A stretch of DNA of 64,000 nucleotides from Streptomyces sp. NBC_00670 (GTDB lineage: Bacteria > Actinomycetota > Actinomycetes > Streptomycetales > Streptomycetaceae). The notes under the pieces were generated by a model. The model was not told the origin of the DNA. It did not search any database and saw only the letters and a program-made list of their open reading frames with translations. The stretch covers positions 1,240,001 to 1,304,000 of the forward strand of contig NZ_CP109017.1 in NCBI RefSeq assembly GCF_036226765.1, in the 5' to 3' direction. Shown piece by piece: positions 48,590-62,444 of this stretch (within the stretch, counting starts at the first letter, position 1; each line of letters starts with the position of its first letter). A program made the translations under genes and the position numbers.

Positions 48590-49801
48590 TCAGGTGAGGC
48601 GCGTGGCCACGAGGTCCCAGACGGTGTCGGCCAGGGCCTCCTTCGGCCCGTGCGGCACGGGGGTTTCACTGCCGTCGGCGCCCAGGACCACCGCCTCGTT
48701 CTCCTCGGCGCCGAAGGTGCGGTGCTCCCCCACCTCGTTGACGACGAGCAGGTCGCAGCCCTTGCGCGCCAGCTTGGCGCGGCCGTTGGCGAGGACGTCG
48801 TCCGTCTCGGCGGCGAAGCCCACGATCACCTGCCCGGGCCGCGCCCGGTCGGCCGATATCTCCGCGAGAACGTCCGGATTGCGCACCAGCGCGACCGGTT
48901 CGGGCTCCTGGCCGTCCTTCTTCTTGATCTTGCCGGCGGCGTAGGTGGCGGGGCGGAAGTCGGCGACCGCGGCGGCCATGACGACGGCGTCGGCGTCGGC
49001 GGCCGCCTTGAGCACGGCCTCGCGCAGCTGGACCGCCGTGCCCACCGGGACGACGTCGACGCCCGCGGGGTCGGGCAGCGCGGCGTTGGCGGCGATCAGC
49101 GTGACCCGGGCGCCCCGCGCGGCGGCGGTGCGGGCCAGGGCGTAGCCCTGCTTGCCGGAGGAGCGGTTGCCGAGGAAGCGGACCGGGTCGAGCGGTTCCC
49201 GGGTGCCGCCGGCGCTGACCACGATGTGCCGCCCCGCCAGGTCGGGTTCGGCCGCCCCCCGGGCCAGGACGCGGCGGCACACCTCGAAGATCTCGGCCGG
49301 GTCGGGCAGCCGGCCCTTGCCGGTGTCGACGCCGGTGAGCCGGCCGACGGCGGGCTCGATCACGACGGCGCCCCGGCGGCGCAGCGTCGCCACGTTCTCC
49401 CGGGTGGCGGGGTGCTCCCACATCTCGGTGTGCATCGCGGGGGCGAAGACGACCGGGCAGCGGGCGGTGAGCAGGGTGTTGGTCAGCAGGTCGTCGGCGA
49501 GGCCGTGGGCCGCCCTGGCCAGCGTGTCGGCGGTGGCCGGGGCGACCACGACGAGGTCGGCGGCCTGGCCGATGCGCACGTGCGGCACCTCGTGGACGTC
49601 GTCCCAGACCTCGGTGGAGACCGGGTTGCCGGAGAGCGCGGACCAGGTGGCGGCGCCGACGAAGTGCAGCGCGGAGGCGGTGGGGACGACACGGACGTCA
49701 TGGCCGGACTCGGTCAGCCGGCGCAGCAGCTCGCACGCCTTGTAGGCGGCGATACCGCCACTGACCCCCAGGACGACCTTGGGCTTGCTCACCGGGTTCA
49801 C
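48590..49801 (-). CDS. coaBC: Bifunctional CoaBC (phosphopantothenoylcysteine decarboxylase/synthetase)
   Basis: A 403-aa fusion for two steps of coenzyme A synthesis. Residues 1-190 are the FMN-dependent decarboxylase CoaC (VVLGVSGGIAAYKACELLRRL, PAMHTEMWEHPATRENV). Residues 195-403 are the CTP-dependent ligase CoaB (SAGGTREPLDPVRFLGNRSSGKQGYALA, AAAVADFRP and KIKKKDG). GTG 49801 is preferred, having GGAGG 4 nt away; GTG 49792 is in frame 3 codons later. It follows rpoZ, a common actinobacterial order. Confidence 0.95.
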   Translation of the reverse strand: MNPVSKPKVVLGVSGGIAAYKACELLRRLTESGHDVRVVPTASALHFVGAATWSALSGNPVSTEVWDDVHEVPHVRIGQAADLVVVAPATADTLARAAHGLADDLLTNTLLTARCPVVFAPAMHTEMWEHPATRENVATLRRRGAVVIEPAVGRLTGVDTGKGRLPDPAEIFEVCRRVLARGAAEPDLAGRHIVVSAGGTREPLDPVRFLGNRSSGKQGYALARTAAARGARVTLIAANAALPDPAGVDVVPVGTAVQLREAVLKAAADADAVVMAAAVADFRPATYAAGKIKKKDGQEPEPVALVRNPDVLAEISADRARPGQVIVGFAAETDDVLANGRAKLARKGCDLLVVNEVGEHRTFGAEENEAVVLGADGSETPVPHGPKEALADTVWDLVATRLT

Positions 49802-49864
49802 CGGGCCTCCCCGTTCTCGACACCCGTACGCCTCGGCTCGTCGGCGTACGGGTTCCATGACACA

Positions 49865-49899
49865 CCACAGGCCCGGCAGTCGCGCTGCCGGGCCTGTGG
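49865..49899 (-). terminator. Stem-loop between rpoZ and coaBC
   Basis: A perfect 15-bp stem (49865-49879 with 49885-49899) with a 5-nt loop lies 56 bp past the rpoZ stop. On the leftward strand the T run precedes rather than follows the stem, so it may be a terminator of the T-less Streptomyces type or a processing site. Confidence 0.6.
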
Positions 49900-49955
49900 A
49901 AAAACCAGCTGCAGTCTGAAAATCCGACCACGAAATCTGGCCGCCGTGACCGCAC

Positions 49956-50228
49956 TTACTGCGCCGGGCCCTCGACGGCCTCGGAGGTCAGCAGACCGGC
50001 GTTGATCTCGCGCAGGGCGATCGAGAGCGGCTTCTCGTGGACGTGGGTGTCGACGAGCGGACCGACGTACTCGAGGAGGCCCTCGCCGAGCTGCGAGTAG
50101 TACGCGTTGATCTGGCGGGCCCGCTTGGCCGCGTAGATCACGAGGCTGTACTTCGAGTCGGTGGCCTCGAGGAGCTCGTCGATCGGCGGGTTGATGATGC
50201 CCTCGGGCGCGGTGATGGAAGAGGACAC
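49956..50228 (-). CDS. rpoZ: RNA polymerase omega subunit
   Basis: A 90-aa subunit that aids beta-prime folding and assembly. Conserved residues are [31 protein letters not shown] and the C-terminal [17 protein letters not shown]. Start GTG 50228 with GGAAGG at 6 nt. It lies 41 bp downstream of gmk on the same strand, the widespread gmk-rpoZ pairing. Confidence 0.97.
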   Translation of the reverse strand: MSSSITAPEGIINPPIDELLEATDSKYSLVIYAAKRARQINAYYSQLGEGLLEYVGPLVDTHVHEKPLSIALREINAGLLTSEAVEGPAQ

Positions 50229-50269
50229 GCTCTACCTTCCGAAAAGGGGGATGGGATCGAAGAAAACGA

Positions 50270-50863
50270 TCACACTACGTCCATCAAGGCTAGCAGCTCG
50301 CGCGCCACGTCCTCGACGGAGGTGTTGACAAGGGTCACGTCGAACTCCGACTCGGCCGCGAGTTCGATCTTCGCGGCCTCCAGCCGGCGCTCGATCACCT
50401 CGGGCGGCTCCGTGCCGCGACCGGTGAGCCGGCGCACCAGCTCCTCCCAGGTGGGCGGGGCCAGGAACACCAGCTGGGCCTCCGGCATGGACTCGCGGAC
50501 CAGCCGGGCGCCCTGGAGGTCGATCTCGAGGAGGACGGGTTCGCCGGCCTCCAGCCGCTCCGCCACGGCGGCGCGCGGCGTGCCGTAGCGGTTGCCGGCG
50601 AACTCGGCCCACTCCAGGAGCTCGCCGTTGGCGATCAGCTTGTCCATCTCCTCGTCGGTGACGAAGAAGTAGTGGACCCCGTGCTTCTCCCCGGGGCGGG
50701 GCGTCCGGGTCGTCGCCGACACCGAGAGCCAGACCTCGGGGTGCTCCTTGCGCATATGAGCGACGACCGTGCTCTTGCCGACCCCGGAGGGGCCGGAGAG
50801 CACGGTCAGCCGCGGACGTGCGTCCGGGGGTACGGGGGTCGTCCCCCGGGGTGTTACAGCCAT
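50270..50863 (-). CDS. gmk: Guanylate kinase
   Basis: A 197-aa enzyme phosphorylating GMP to GDP. It has the P-loop [16 protein letters not shown], the GMP-binding [21 protein letters not shown] and [15 protein letters not shown], and a lid region [16 protein letters not shown]. It follows the sIHF gene by 37 bp. The 15-residue N-terminal extension is Pro/Thr-rich. Confidence 0.96.
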   Translation of the reverse strand: MAVTPRGTTPVPPDARPRLTVLSGPSGVGKSTVVAHMRKEHPEVWLSVSATTRTPRPGEKHGVHYFFVTDEEMDKLIANGELLEWAEFAGNRYGTPRAAVAERLEAGEPVLLEIDLQGARLVRESMPEAQLVFLAPPTWEELVRRLTGRGTEPPEVIERRLEAAKIELAAESEFDVTLVNTSVEDVARELLALMDVV

Positions 50864-50900
50864 GCGGCGATTATTCCAGCAATCCCGGGGTGCCCCGGAC

Positions 50901-51224
50901 TCAGCCGGCCTGGCTCCCGAACTCGCGCTCCAGGGAGGCGATCTGGTTGGAGCCGAGGCCGCGGACCCGGCGGCTCTCGGAGATGCCGAGCCGCTCCATG
51001 ATCTGCTTGGCGCGGACCTTGCCCACGCCCGGCAGGGACTCCAGGAGTGCGGAGACCTTCATCTTGCCGATGACGTCGTTCTTCTGGCCCTGCTGGATGA
51101 CCTCGTGAAGGGAGGCGCCGGAGTGCTTGAGTCGATTCTTCACCTCGGCCCGCTCCCGGCGAGCCGCGGCGGCCTTTTCGAGCGCGGCTGCGCGCTGTTC
51201 GGGGGTAAGGGGCGGAAGAGCCAC
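50901..51224 (-). CDS. sihf: Streptomyces integration host factor sIHF
   Basis: A 107-aa nucleoid-associated protein, essentially the S. coelicolor sIHF sequence: [36 protein letters not shown], then the helix-two-turns-helix DNA-binding part [32 protein letters not shown]. It bends DNA and affects sporulation and antibiotic production. The start GTG 51224 with GAGGTGA upstream gives the published length; the frame is open to 51287. A candidate promoter lies at 51334-51362. Confidence 0.97.
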   Translation of the reverse strand: MALPPLTPEQRAAALEKAAAARRERAEVKNRLKHSGASLHEVIQQGQKNDVIGKMKVSALLESLPGVGKVRAKQIMERLGISESRRVRGLGSNQIASLEREFGSQAG

Positions 51225-51333
51225 GCCTACGTCACCTCGGATGTCGAACTGTCGGATACGGACCGGTGAGGAACCTAGTCGTCCCACACCAGGTGAGCCA
51301 CGAGCAACACGCTTGCCCGTTCACTCTCGACGG

Positions 51334-51362
51334 AGACTAGCGGTCAAGTCCGCGAGAGTCAG
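51334..51362 (-). promoter_or_regulatory. Candidate promoter of the sIHF-gmk-rpoZ genes
   Basis: Leftward CTGACT (51362-51357) and TAGTCT (51339-51334) are 17 nt apart, predicting a transcript start about 105 nt ahead of the sIHF start codon. A TAGGTT hexamer at 51277-51272 is a possible second -10. Confidence 0.4.
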
Positions 51363-51429
51363 CGAGAACAGCGGAAAAGTCCTGGTCAGCCTCTGTCGAG
51401 CCCGACATTTACGGCATACCGGCCCGGAT

Positions 51430-51451
51430 TTGAGCCTGTATTCAGGCTCAA
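51430..51451 (-). terminator. Terminator of the pyr operon
   Basis: A perfect 9-bp stem ttgagcctg/caggctcaa with a 4-nt loop begins 6 bp beyond the pyrF stop codon. It separates the pyr operon from the sIHF promoter. Confidence 0.75.
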
Positions 51452-51457
51452 GTGCTG

Positions 51458-52312
51458 TCAAGAGGCCGCCACAACCGCCCTGACCTCCTCCGCGAAGCGG
51501 TCCGAGGCCGTCCGCAGCGCCCCGGCGTCGGGCCCGTGCCGGAGCACGCCCCGGCTGACGTTGGGCACCACGTCGCGCAGCGCCGCGCCGAAGACGCGCG
51601 GGAGATCGGCCGGCGTGGCGCCCTGGGCGCCGATGCCGGGCGCCAGGAGTGGGCCGTTGATCGCCAGGTCGTACGACGACAGGTCGCCGAGCGTCGCGCC
51701 GACGACCGCGCCGAAGGAGCCCAGCGGCTCCTCCCCCGCGTTTTCGGCGGCCAGGTGCGCCAGGACCGTGGCGCCCACGTTCCGGCCCCCGCCGTCCCCG
51801 GCGCGCACCGCGTGCTGCACCTCGCCGCCCTCCGGGTTGGAGGTGAGCGCGAGGACGAAGAGCCCGGCGCCGCTCTCCCGGGCCAGCTCCACGGCCGGTC
51901 GCAGCGACCCGTAGCCCAGGTACGGCGAGACGGTGAGCGCGTCCGAGTACAGGGGCGCGTCCTTGTGCAGGAACGCCTCGGCGTAGGCGGCCATGGTGGA
52001 GCCGATGTCGCCGCGCTTGGCGTCCATGACGACGAGGGCGCCGGCCGCCCGCGCCTCCTGGACCGACTTCTCCAGGACGGCGATGCCGCGCGAGCCGAAA
52101 CGCTCGAAGAACGCGCTCTGCGGCTTCAGGACGGCGACCCGGTCGGCCACGGCCTCGACGACCGTGCGGCTGAACCGCTCCAGGCCGGTCACGTCGTCGT
52201 TCAGGCCCCAGTCGGCCAGCAGGGAGGCGTGCGGGTCGATGCCGACGCACAGCGGGCCGCGCTCGTCCATGGCACGGCGCAGCCGTGCGCCGAAGGGTTC
52301 CATCACCGTCAT
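51458..52312 (-). CDS. pyrF: Orotidine 5'-phosphate decarboxylase (type 2)
   Basis: A 284-aa enzyme for the last step to UMP. Motifs of the mycobacterial-type (type 2) family are [27 protein letters not shown], the catalytic [18 protein letters not shown] and [13 protein letters not shown] 52312 has GAGGAAG at 6 nt and overlaps the pyrD stop by 4 nt; ATG 52303 is in frame. It is the last gene of the pyr operon. Confidence 0.95.
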   Translation of the reverse strand: MTVMEPFGARLRRAMDERGPLCVGIDPHASLLADWGLNDDVTGLERFSRTVVEAVADRVAVLKPQSAFFERFGSRGIAVLEKSVQEARAAGALVVMDAKRGDIGSTMAAYAEAFLHKDAPLYSDALTVSPYLGYGSLRPAVELARESGAGLFVLALTSNPEGGEVQHAVRAGDGGGRNVGATVLAHLAAENAGEEPLGSFGAVVGATLGDLSSYDLAINGPLLAPGIGAQGATPADLPRVFGAALRDVVPNVSRGVLRHGPDAGALRTASDRFAEEVRAVVAAS

Positions 52313-53415
52313 GCGTGCTTCCTCACGTCGGCGCCGACCGCGTCGGCGAGGGTGGCGTACGGGCTGGTGCGCAGGCGGGCGGCGAGGCCCTTGTGGATCG
52401 CGCGGCCCCAGAAGGGGCCCTGGTAGATGAAGGCGCTGTAGCCCTGGACCAGGGTGGCGCCGGCCAGGATGCGCTGCCAGACGTCCTCGGCGTCCTCGAC
52501 GCCGCCGACGCCGACCAGGGTGACGCGGTCGCCCACGCGCGCGTGCAGGCGGCGCAGCACCTGAAGGGAGCGTTCCTTGAGCGGGGCGCCGGAAAGCCCG
52601 CCGGTCTCCTTCACCACCGAGGCGTCGGCGCGCAGTCCGAGGCCCTCGCGGGCGATGGTGGTGTTGGTGGCGATGATCCCGTCCAGGCCGAGTTCCACGG
52701 CGAGGTCGGCGACGGCGTCCACGTCCTCGTCGGCCAGGTCGGGCGCGATCTTGACCAGCAGGGGCACCCGGCGTCCGGTCACCGCGCGGTCGGCGGCCTC
52801 CCGGACGGCGGTCAGCAGCGGGCGCAGCGCCTCGGTGGCCTGGAGGTCGCGCAGGCCGGGGGTGTTGGGCGAGGAGACGTTGACGACGAGGTAGTCCGCG
52901 TGCGGGGCGAGCCGCTCGGCGGACTTCACGTAGTCGGCGGCGGCCTCTCCCTCCGGGACGACCTTGGTCTTGCCGATGTTGACGCCGAGCACCGTACGGA
53001 AGACGGGGGTGCGGGCGGCCAGGCGGGCGGCGACGGCGGCGGAGCCGTCGTTGTTGAAGCCCATGCGGTTGATCAGCGCCCGGTCCGGCACCAGGCGGAA
53101 CAGCCGCTTTTTCGGGTTGCCGGGCTGCGGTTCGCCGGTGACGGTGCCGATCTCGACGTGGTCGAAGCCGAGCATCGCCAGTCCGTCGACGGCGACGGCG
53201 TTCTTGTCGAAGCCGGCGGCGAGCCCGAAGGGACTGTGCAGGCGCAGCCCCAGCGCCTCGGTGCGCAGTTCCTTGTGGCGGGGGGCGAGGGCCGCCGCGA
53301 CGAACGTGCGCAGCACGGGGACGCGGGCGACGAGGCGGATCCAGCGCACCGCCAGGTGGTGCGCGCGTTCCGGGTCCATGCGGGAGAAGACGAGCCGGAA
53401 GAAGAGCGGGTACAT
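52309..53415 (-). CDS. pyrD: Dihydroorotate dehydrogenase (quinone), class 2
   Basis: A 368-aa class 2 enzyme oxidising dihydroorotate to orotate with quinone. The N-terminal amphipathic segment ([26 protein letters not shown]) binds the membrane. FMN and substrate motifs are [64 protein letters not shown] (catalytic Ser region) and [14 protein letters not shown] hairpin separates it from carB. The gene overlaps pyrF by 4 nt. Confidence 0.96.
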   Translation of the reverse strand: MYPLFFRLVFSRMDPERAHHLAVRWIRLVARVPVLRTFVAAALAPRHKELRTEALGLRLHSPFGLAAGFDKNAVAVDGLAMLGFDHVEIGTVTGEPQPGNPKKRLFRLVPDRALINRMGFNNDGSAAVAARLAARTPVFRTVLGVNIGKTKVVPEGEAAADYVKSAERLAPHADYLVVNVSSPNTPGLRDLQATEALRPLLTAVREAADRAVTGRRVPLLVKIAPDLADEDVDAVADLAVELGLDGIIATNTTIAREGLGLRADASVVKETGGLSGAPLKERSLQVLRRLHARVGDRVTLVGVGGVEDAEDVWQRILAGATLVQGYSAFIYQGPFWGRAIHKGLAARLRTSPYATLADAVGADVRKHA

Positions 53416-53437
53416 GTGGGTGTCGTGTCCTCATGAG

Positions 53438-53467
53438 GAGGGGGACACCGTTTCCGGTGTCCCCCTC
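53438..53467 (-). terminator. Stem-loop between carB and pyrD
   Basis: A perfect 12-bp stem gagggggacacc/ggtgtccccctc with a 6-nt loop lies 5 bp after the carB stop and 22 bp before the pyrD start. It could lower read-through into pyrD-pyrF or stabilise the upstream mRNA end. Confidence 0.5.
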
Positions 53468-53472
53468 GTCCG

Positions 53473-56773
<3,301 letters not shown>

Positions 56774-56781
<8 letters not shown>

Positions 56782-57913
56782 GCTGGCCCTCCATCAAAGA
56801 CGTGAAACGGTCGAACAGGTAGGCGGCGTCGTGCGGTCCGGCCGCCGCCTCGGGGTGGTACTGGACGCTGAAGGCCGGCTTGTCGAGGAGCTGGAGGCCC
56901 TCCACCACGTTGTCGTTGAGGCAGACGTGGGAGACCTCGGCGCGGCCGAAGGGGGTCTCGGAGACCTTGTCGGTGGGGGCGTCGACGGCGAAGCCGTGGT
57001 TGTGCGCGGTGACCTCGACCTTGCCGGTCGTACGGTCCTGCACGGGCTGGTTGATGCCGCGGTGGCCGTACTTCAGCTTGTAGGTGCCGAAGCCGAGGGC
57101 GCGGCCGAGGAGCTGGTTGCCGAAACAGATGCCGAACAGCGGCGTGCCGCGCTCCAGGACGCCCCGCATGAGCGAGACGGGGTGGTCGGCGGTGGCCGGG
57201 TCGCCCGGGCCGTTGGAGAAGAACACGCCGTCCGGGGCGACCGCGTAGACCTCGTCGAGCGTGGCGGTGGCGGGCAGGACGTGCACCTCGATGCCGCGCT
57301 CGGCCATGCGGTGGGGGGTCATGCCCTTGATGCCGAGGTCGATCGCGGCGACGGTGAACTTCTTCTCACCCTGCGCCGGGACGACGTACGCCTCCGGGGT
57401 GGTGACCTCCTCGTAGAGGCTGGCGCCCTTCATCTGGGGGGCCTCCTGGACCCGGGCCAGCAGGGTGACGTCGTCCCGCACGGCGTCGCCGCTGAAGATG
57501 CCGACGCGCATGGCGCCGCGCTCGCGCAGATGGCGGGTGAGGGCGCGGGTGTCGATGCCGGAGATGCCGACGACGCCCTGGCCGGCCAGCTCCTCGTCGA
57601 GGGTGCGCCGGTTGCGCCAGCTGGAGGGCACGCGCGCGGGGTCCCGCACGACGTAGCCGGCGACCCAGATCTGCCGGGACTCGGGGTCCTCGTCGTTGAC
57701 GCCGGTGTTGCCGACGTGCGGGGCGGTCATCACGACGACCTGGCGGCGGTACGAGGGGTCGGTCAGGGTCTCCTGGTAGCCGGTCATGCCGGTGGAGAAC
57801 ACCGCTTCGCCGAAGGTCTCCCCCACGGCCCCGTAGGCACGGCCGCGGAAGATACGGCCGTCCTCCAGGACGAGTACGGCGGGAACCTTGGCTCCCCTTG
57901 TGGAGGTGGTCAT
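56774..57913 (-). CDS. carA: Carbamoyl-phosphate synthase small (glutaminase) subunit
   Basis: A 379-aa subunit. The N-terminal CPSase domain ([21 protein letters not shown]) precedes a class I glutamine amidotransferase domain with nucleophile Cys263 ([12 protein letters not shown]) and the His/Glu pair in [13 protein letters not shown]. The start ATG 57913 overlaps the preceding membrane-protein gene by 4 nt and carB at the other end by 8 nt, showing tight coupling. It supplies carbamoyl phosphate for both pyrimidines and arginine. Confidence 0.97.
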
Positions 57914-58476
57914 CGTGCGCCTTCCGTTTCCGTCTTGTTGATCATGTGGTTCAGGGCCTCGACCCACTCCAGGTGCTCGGCCGCGTGGTCGGAGCGGAAC
58001 CCGGAGTCGATCGCCTTGTCGCCGTGCTGCCAGGTGACGACCAGCAGCCCGCCCTCGGAGAGGACCTTGCCGGCGATGCCCTTGTCGAGCCGGGCCCCGC
58101 GCAGCGCGGCGGCCGGGACGAAGAAGTCGGCCGCCCCGGGGCGTACGACGTCCAGTCCGGCGTCCGTCAGGGTGAGCTCGGCGCGGCTGCGGGTGCCCAG
58201 GCCGCGCGCGACGATGCGGTCGAGCCACTGCCCGGCGGTGGTGGAGCCGTGGTAGCGGCCGCTCATCGTCAGTCTGACCGGGCCCGGGTCCTCCGGCGCG
58301 GTGGCGAGCTCCGGGAGGTCGTTCTGGAGGGTGCCGCGCCATTTCCAGCCCTCGCGCATCAGCCAGTAGACGAGCGCGACGACAAGGGCGATGCCGATCA
58401 GCCAGCCGATGCGGGCGGCCCAGTCGGTCACTTCCGCCGATTTCTGTTCGGCGGCCAGCAGCTGCAGAGTTGTCAC
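57910..58476 (-). CDS. PH-like-domain membrane protein of the pyr operon
   Basis: A 188-aa protein. One or two membrane segments ([18 protein letters not shown]) follow a short N-terminus, then a basic stretch. The C-terminal domain ([36 protein letters not shown]... [18 protein letters not shown]) looks like a PH-type beta fold. The position pyrC-X-carA is conserved in actinobacteria; Mycobacterium has a comparable gene. No function is known. It overlaps both neighbours by 4 nt. Confidence 0.85.
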   Translation of the reverse strand: MTTLQLLAAEQKSAEVTDWAARIGWLIGIALVVALVYWLMREGWKWRGTLQNDLPELATAPEDPGPVRLTMSGRYHGSTTAGQWLDRIVARGLGTRSRAELTLTDAGLDVVRPGAADFFVPAAALRGARLDKGIAGKVLSEGGLLVVTWQHGDKAIDSGFRSDHAAEHLEWVEALNHMINKTETEGAR

Positions 58477-59768
58477 GTGAGCTTCCCGTCGACGAGCGTG
58501 GCCCTGCCCCGGAGCCAGGTGTGGGTGACACGGCCCGGCAGCGCGCGGCCCTCGTACGGGGTGTTGCGGCTGCGCGAGGCGAAGCCCGCGGGGTCCACCT
58601 GCCCACGGTATGCCGTGTCGACCAGGGTGAGGTTGGCGGGCTCACCTGCCGAGACGGGCCGGCCGTGGCCGTGCGCCTGTCCGATCTCGGCGGGCGTGAC
58701 GGACATGCGCGCGGCGACCCCGGCCCAGTCCAGCAGCCCGGTCTCCACCATCGTCTCCTGGACCACTGACAGCGCGGTCTCCAGGCCGACCATGCCCATG
58801 GCGGCGGCGGCCCACTCGCAGTCCTTGTCCTCGTGCGGGTGCGGGGCGTGGTCGGTGGCGACGATGTCGATGGTGCCGTCGGCCAGTGCCTCGCGCAGCG
58901 CCCGCACGTCGGCCTCGGTGCGCAGCGGCGGGTTGACCTTGTAGACCGGGTTGTAGCTGCGCACCAGTTCGTCGGTGAGGAGCAGGTGGTGCGGGGTGAC
59001 CTCGGCGGTGACCCGGATGCCGCGCGACTTCGCCCAGCGGACGATCTCGACGCTGCCCGCGGTGGACAGGTGGCAGATGTGGACGCGGGAGCCGACGTGG
59101 TCGGCGAGGAGCACGTCCCGGGCGATGATCGACTCCTCGGCGACGGCGGGCCAGCCGCCGAGGCCGAGCTCGGCGGAGACGACGCCCTCGTTCATCTGGG
59201 CGCCCTCGGTGAGCCGCGGTTCCTGGGCGTGCTGGGCGACGACGCCGCCGAACGCTTTCACGTACTCCAGGGCGCGGCGCATGATCACGGCGTCGTGGAC
59301 GCACTTGCCGTCGTCGGAGAAGACGGTGACGCCGGCCGCCGAGTCGTGCATGGCGCCGAGCTCGGCGAGCTTCCTGCCGTCCAGGCCGACGGTGACGGCG
59401 CCGATGGGCTGGACGTCGCAGTAACCGTGCTCCCGGCCGAGCCGGTACACCTGTTCGACCACGCCGGCGGTGTCGGCGACCGGGAAGGTGTTGGCCATGG
59501 CGAAGACGGCCGTGTAGCCGCCGGAGGCGGCCGCGCGGGTACCGGTCAGCACCGTCTCGGAGTCCTCGCGGCCGGGCTCGCGCAGATGGGTGTGCAGGTC
59601 GACCAGGCCCGGCAGCAGCACCTTGCCGTCGGCCTCGACGATCTCCGCGCCCCCGGTGTCGGCGGCGGGGAGGTCCGGGCCGATCTGCATGATCGTTTCG
59701 CCGTCGATCAGGACTTCCTGCGGCGCGCCGCCGAGCACCTTCGCACCGCGGATCAGGGTCTTGCTCAT
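58473..59768 (-). CDS. pyrC: Dihydroorotase
   Basis: A 431-aa class I dihydroorotase cyclising carbamoyl aspartate. Metal and substrate motifs are [19 protein letters not shown] (HxH), the downstream [36 protein letters not shown] and [20 protein letters not shown] (catalytic Asp). The start ATG 59768 has GGAG ahead, inside the end of pyrB (5-bp gap). Class I dihydroorotases can associate with aspartate transcarbamoylase, which the adjacency would favour. Confidence 0.96.
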   Translation of the reverse strand: MSKTLIRGAKVLGGAPQEVLIDGETIMQIGPDLPAADTGGAEIVEADGKVLLPGLVDLHTHLREPGREDSETVLTGTRAAASGGYTAVFAMANTFPVADTAGVVEQVYRLGREHGYCDVQPIGAVTVGLDGRKLAELGAMHDSAAGVTVFSDDGKCVHDAVIMRRALEYVKAFGGVVAQHAQEPRLTEGAQMNEGVVSAELGLGGWPAVAEESIIARDVLLADHVGSRVHICHLSTAGSVEIVRWAKSRGIRVTAEVTPHHLLLTDELVRSYNPVYKVNPPLRTEADVRALREALADGTIDIVATDHAPHPHEDKDCEWAAAAMGMVGLETALSVVQETMVETGLLDWAGVAARMSVTPAEIGQAHGHGRPVSAGEPANLTLVDTAYRGQVDPAGFASRSRNTPYEGRALPGRVTHTWLRGRATLVDGKLT

Positions 59769-59773
59769 GCCGG

Positions 59774-60754
59774 TCACTTCTCCTCGGTGGTGCGGGCGTG
59801 CGGGACGGCAGGTTCGTTGCCGCCGAGCAGCAGGTACAGGACGGCCATGCGGATCGAGACGCCGTTGGCGACCTGCTCGACGGCGGTGCAGCGCGGCGAG
59901 TCGGCGACCTCGGCGGTGATCTCCATGCCGCGGACCATCGGGCCGGGGTGCATCACGATGGCCTGGTCGGGCATCCGCGCCATGCGGTCGGCGTCGAGGC
60001 CGTAGCGGCGGGAGTACTCGCGCTCGGTCGGGAAGAACGCGGCGTTCATGCGTTCGCGCTGGACGCGGAGCATCATCACCGCGTCGGACTTGGGGAGCAC
60101 GCCGTCGAGGTCGTAGGCGACCTCGCAGGGCCAGCTCTCCACGCCGACCGGCAGCAGGGTGGGCGGGGCGACCAGGGTGACTTCGGCGCCCAGCGTGTGC
60201 AGCAGGTCGACGTTGGAGCGGGCCACCCGGCTGTGCAGCACGTCGCCGACGAGCGTGACGCGCATGCCCGCCAGGTCCTGGCCGAGCCCGGCGTCCCGGC
60301 CGACCAGGCGGCGGCGCATGGTGAAGGCGTCCAGGAGGGCCTGGGTGGGGTGTTGGTGGGTGCCGTCGCCCGCGTTGATCACGGCGGCGTCGATCCAGCC
60401 GGAGTTCGCCAGCCGGTAGGGGGCGCCGGAGGCACCGTGCCGGATGACGACGGCGTCCACGCCCATCGCCTCCAGGGTCTGCGCGGTGTCCTTCAGGGAC
60501 TCCCCCTTGGACACGCTGGAGCCCTTGGCGGTGAAGTTGATGACGTCCGCCGACAGGCGCTTCTCGGCGGCCTCGAAGGAGATCCGGGTGCGGGTCGAGT
60601 CCTCGAAGAAGAGGTTGACGACGGTACGGCCGCGCAGGGTGGGCAGTTTCTTGATCGGCCGGTCGGCGACCCGTGCCATCTCCTCGGCGGTGTCGAGGAT
60701 CAGGACGGCGTCGTCGCGGGTGAGGTCGGCGGCCGAGATGAGATGACGCTGCAT
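59774..60754 (-). CDS. pyrB: Aspartate carbamoyltransferase catalytic chain
   Basis: A 326-aa enzyme. The carbamoyl-phosphate-binding loop [21 protein letters not shown] lies at about 47-67, and [10 protein letters not shown] and [22 protein letters not shown] follow. No regulatory pyrI gene is nearby. The start ATG 60754 has GGAG 10 nt upstream. It is 231 bp downstream of pyrR, the largest gap within the operon. Confidence 0.97.
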   Translation of the reverse strand: MQRHLISAADLTRDDAVLILDTAEEMARVADRPIKKLPTLRGRTVVNLFFEDSTRTRISFEAAEKRLSADVINFTAKGSSVSKGESLKDTAQTLEAMGVDAVVIRHGASGAPYRLANSGWIDAAVINAGDGTHQHPTQALLDAFTMRRRLVGRDAGLGQDLAGMRVTLVGDVLHSRVARSNVDLLHTLGAEVTLVAPPTLLPVGVESWPCEVAYDLDGVLPKSDAVMMLRVQRERMNAAFFPTEREYSRRYGLDADRMARMPDQAIVMHPGPMVRGMEITAEVADSPRCTAVEQVANGVSIRMAVLYLLLGGNEPAVPHARTTEEK

Positions 60755-60856
60755 CTTTTTCAGGCTCCGTAGGGCGGTTCGGGGCAGGGGGCCGGGGTCC
60801 GGGGCTCGGCGTCCGGGAGGCGGGGCGCCTCGCGGACGCGGGGTCCGGCGGCGGTT

Positions 60857-60902
60857 GTTCCGGTCCGGTTCCGGGAGCGGTTTCCGGGTCCGGTTCTTCC
60901 GG
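60857..60902 (-). repeat. Short CCGGA-type direct repeats in the pyrR-pyrB gap
   Basis: On the leftward strand CCGGA recurs about six times in 46 bp, in units such as ccggaa and ccggac with 0-7 nt between. They lie in the only long gap of the operon, before the pyrB start. Pairing or binding roles are unknown. Confidence 0.5.
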
Positions 60903-60985
60903 TGGCGGGCGACACGCGCGCGGGCGCACGCGTGCCCGGCGGGGCTCGCTCGCGGCAGGCGTACGACGGCGTCGCACGCCGGAAG

Positions 60986-61642
<657 letters not shown>

Positions 61643-61831
61643 CCTTAAAGGACGTCGGATTTGCGCCATCCACGCTACCAGGTCGCCCGGCGGACCCCCG
61701 CCCGGCCCCCCGGCTTCCGCCCGTTCCCCGCCCGACCCGCCGTCCGGTCACCCCCTCGGCCGCCGGACACCACCCGAACGGCGTCACCACCCGTCGTCCG
61801 TACGCGGAAGGGTCGGGCCGACCGATTCCGC

Positions 61832-61861
61832 TTGACGGGGCAGAGTCACGCTGCGTAACCT
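61832..61861 (+). promoter_or_regulatory. bldD promoter
   Basis: TTGACG (61832-61837) and TAACCT (61856-61861) are 18 nt apart. The predicted start, about 61868, gives a leader of some 53 nt and lies inside the BldD box. Confidence 0.65.
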
Positions 61862-61864
61862 CAC

Positions 61865-61875
61865 AGTGAGTCACC
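61865..61875 (+). promoter_or_regulatory. BldD box (autoregulatory operator)
   Basis: AGTGAGTCACC matches the published BldD consensus (AGTGA-n-TCACC half-sites in a palindrome). It covers the predicted bldD transcription start, in keeping with known autorepression by BldD-c-di-GMP. Additional ctcac/gtgag half sites flank it (61860-61870). Confidence 0.8.
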
Positions 61876-61920
61876 AGCCGCGCGGCCGCGCCGCACGTCG
61901 ACACAGTGTCCGGGAGCCAT

Positions 61921-62421
61921 ATGTCCAGCGAATACGCCAAACAGCTCGGGGCCAAGCTCCGGGCCATCCGCACCCAGCAGGGGCTGTCCCTCCACGGTGT
62001 CGAGGAGAAGTCCCAGGGCCGCTGGAAGGCCGTCGTCGTCGGTTCGTACGAGCGCGGCGACCGCGCCGTCACCGTGCAGCGCCTCGCCGAGCTGGCGGAC
62101 TTCTACGGGGTTCCGGTGCAGGAGCTGCTGCCGGGCACCACGCCTGGCGGGGCCGCCGAGCCGCCGCCGAAGCTCGTCCTCGACCTGGAGCGGCTGGCCA
62201 CGGTCCCGGTGGAGAAGGCCGGCCCCCTGCAGCGCTACGCGGCGACGATCCAGTCCCAGCGCGGCGACTACAACGGCAAGGTGCTCTCCATCCGCCAGGA
62301 CGACCTGCGGACACTCGCCGTCATCTACGACCAGTCGCCCTCGGTCCTCACCGAGCAGCTGATCGGCTGGGGCGTCCTGGACGCGGACGCGCGCCGCGCG
62401 GTCGCCCACGAGGACGCCTGA
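61921..62421 (+). CDS. bldD: Master developmental repressor BldD
   Basis: A 166-aa regulator. The N-terminal HTH (LGAKLRAIRTQQGLSLHGVEEKSQGRWKAVVVGSYERGDRAVTVQRLAELADFYG) binds BldD boxes. The C-terminal domain carries the c-di-GMP signature RGD (114-116) X8 RQDD (125-128), exactly as in S. coelicolor. Tetrameric c-di-GMP drives dimerisation and repression of sporulation genes during vegetative growth. ATG 61921 has gggag upstream. Near-identity to known BldD makes this certain. Confidence 0.99.
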   Translation: MSSEYAKQLGAKLRAIRTQQGLSLHGVEEKSQGRWKAVVVGSYERGDRAVTVQRLAELADFYGVPVQELLPGTTPGGAAEPPPKLVLDLERLATVPVEKAGPLQRYAATIQSQRGDYNGKVLSIRQDDLRTLAVIYDQSPSVLTEQLIGWGVLDADARRAVAHEDA

Positions 62422-62444
62422 CCGGCGCTCTCACGCAGAAACGT

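Noticed and set aside
58473..60977. pyrC frame open through pyrB to 60977
   Set aside because: Overlaps pyrB entirely in another frame; pyrC starts at ATG 59768 by motif and ribosome-binding site.
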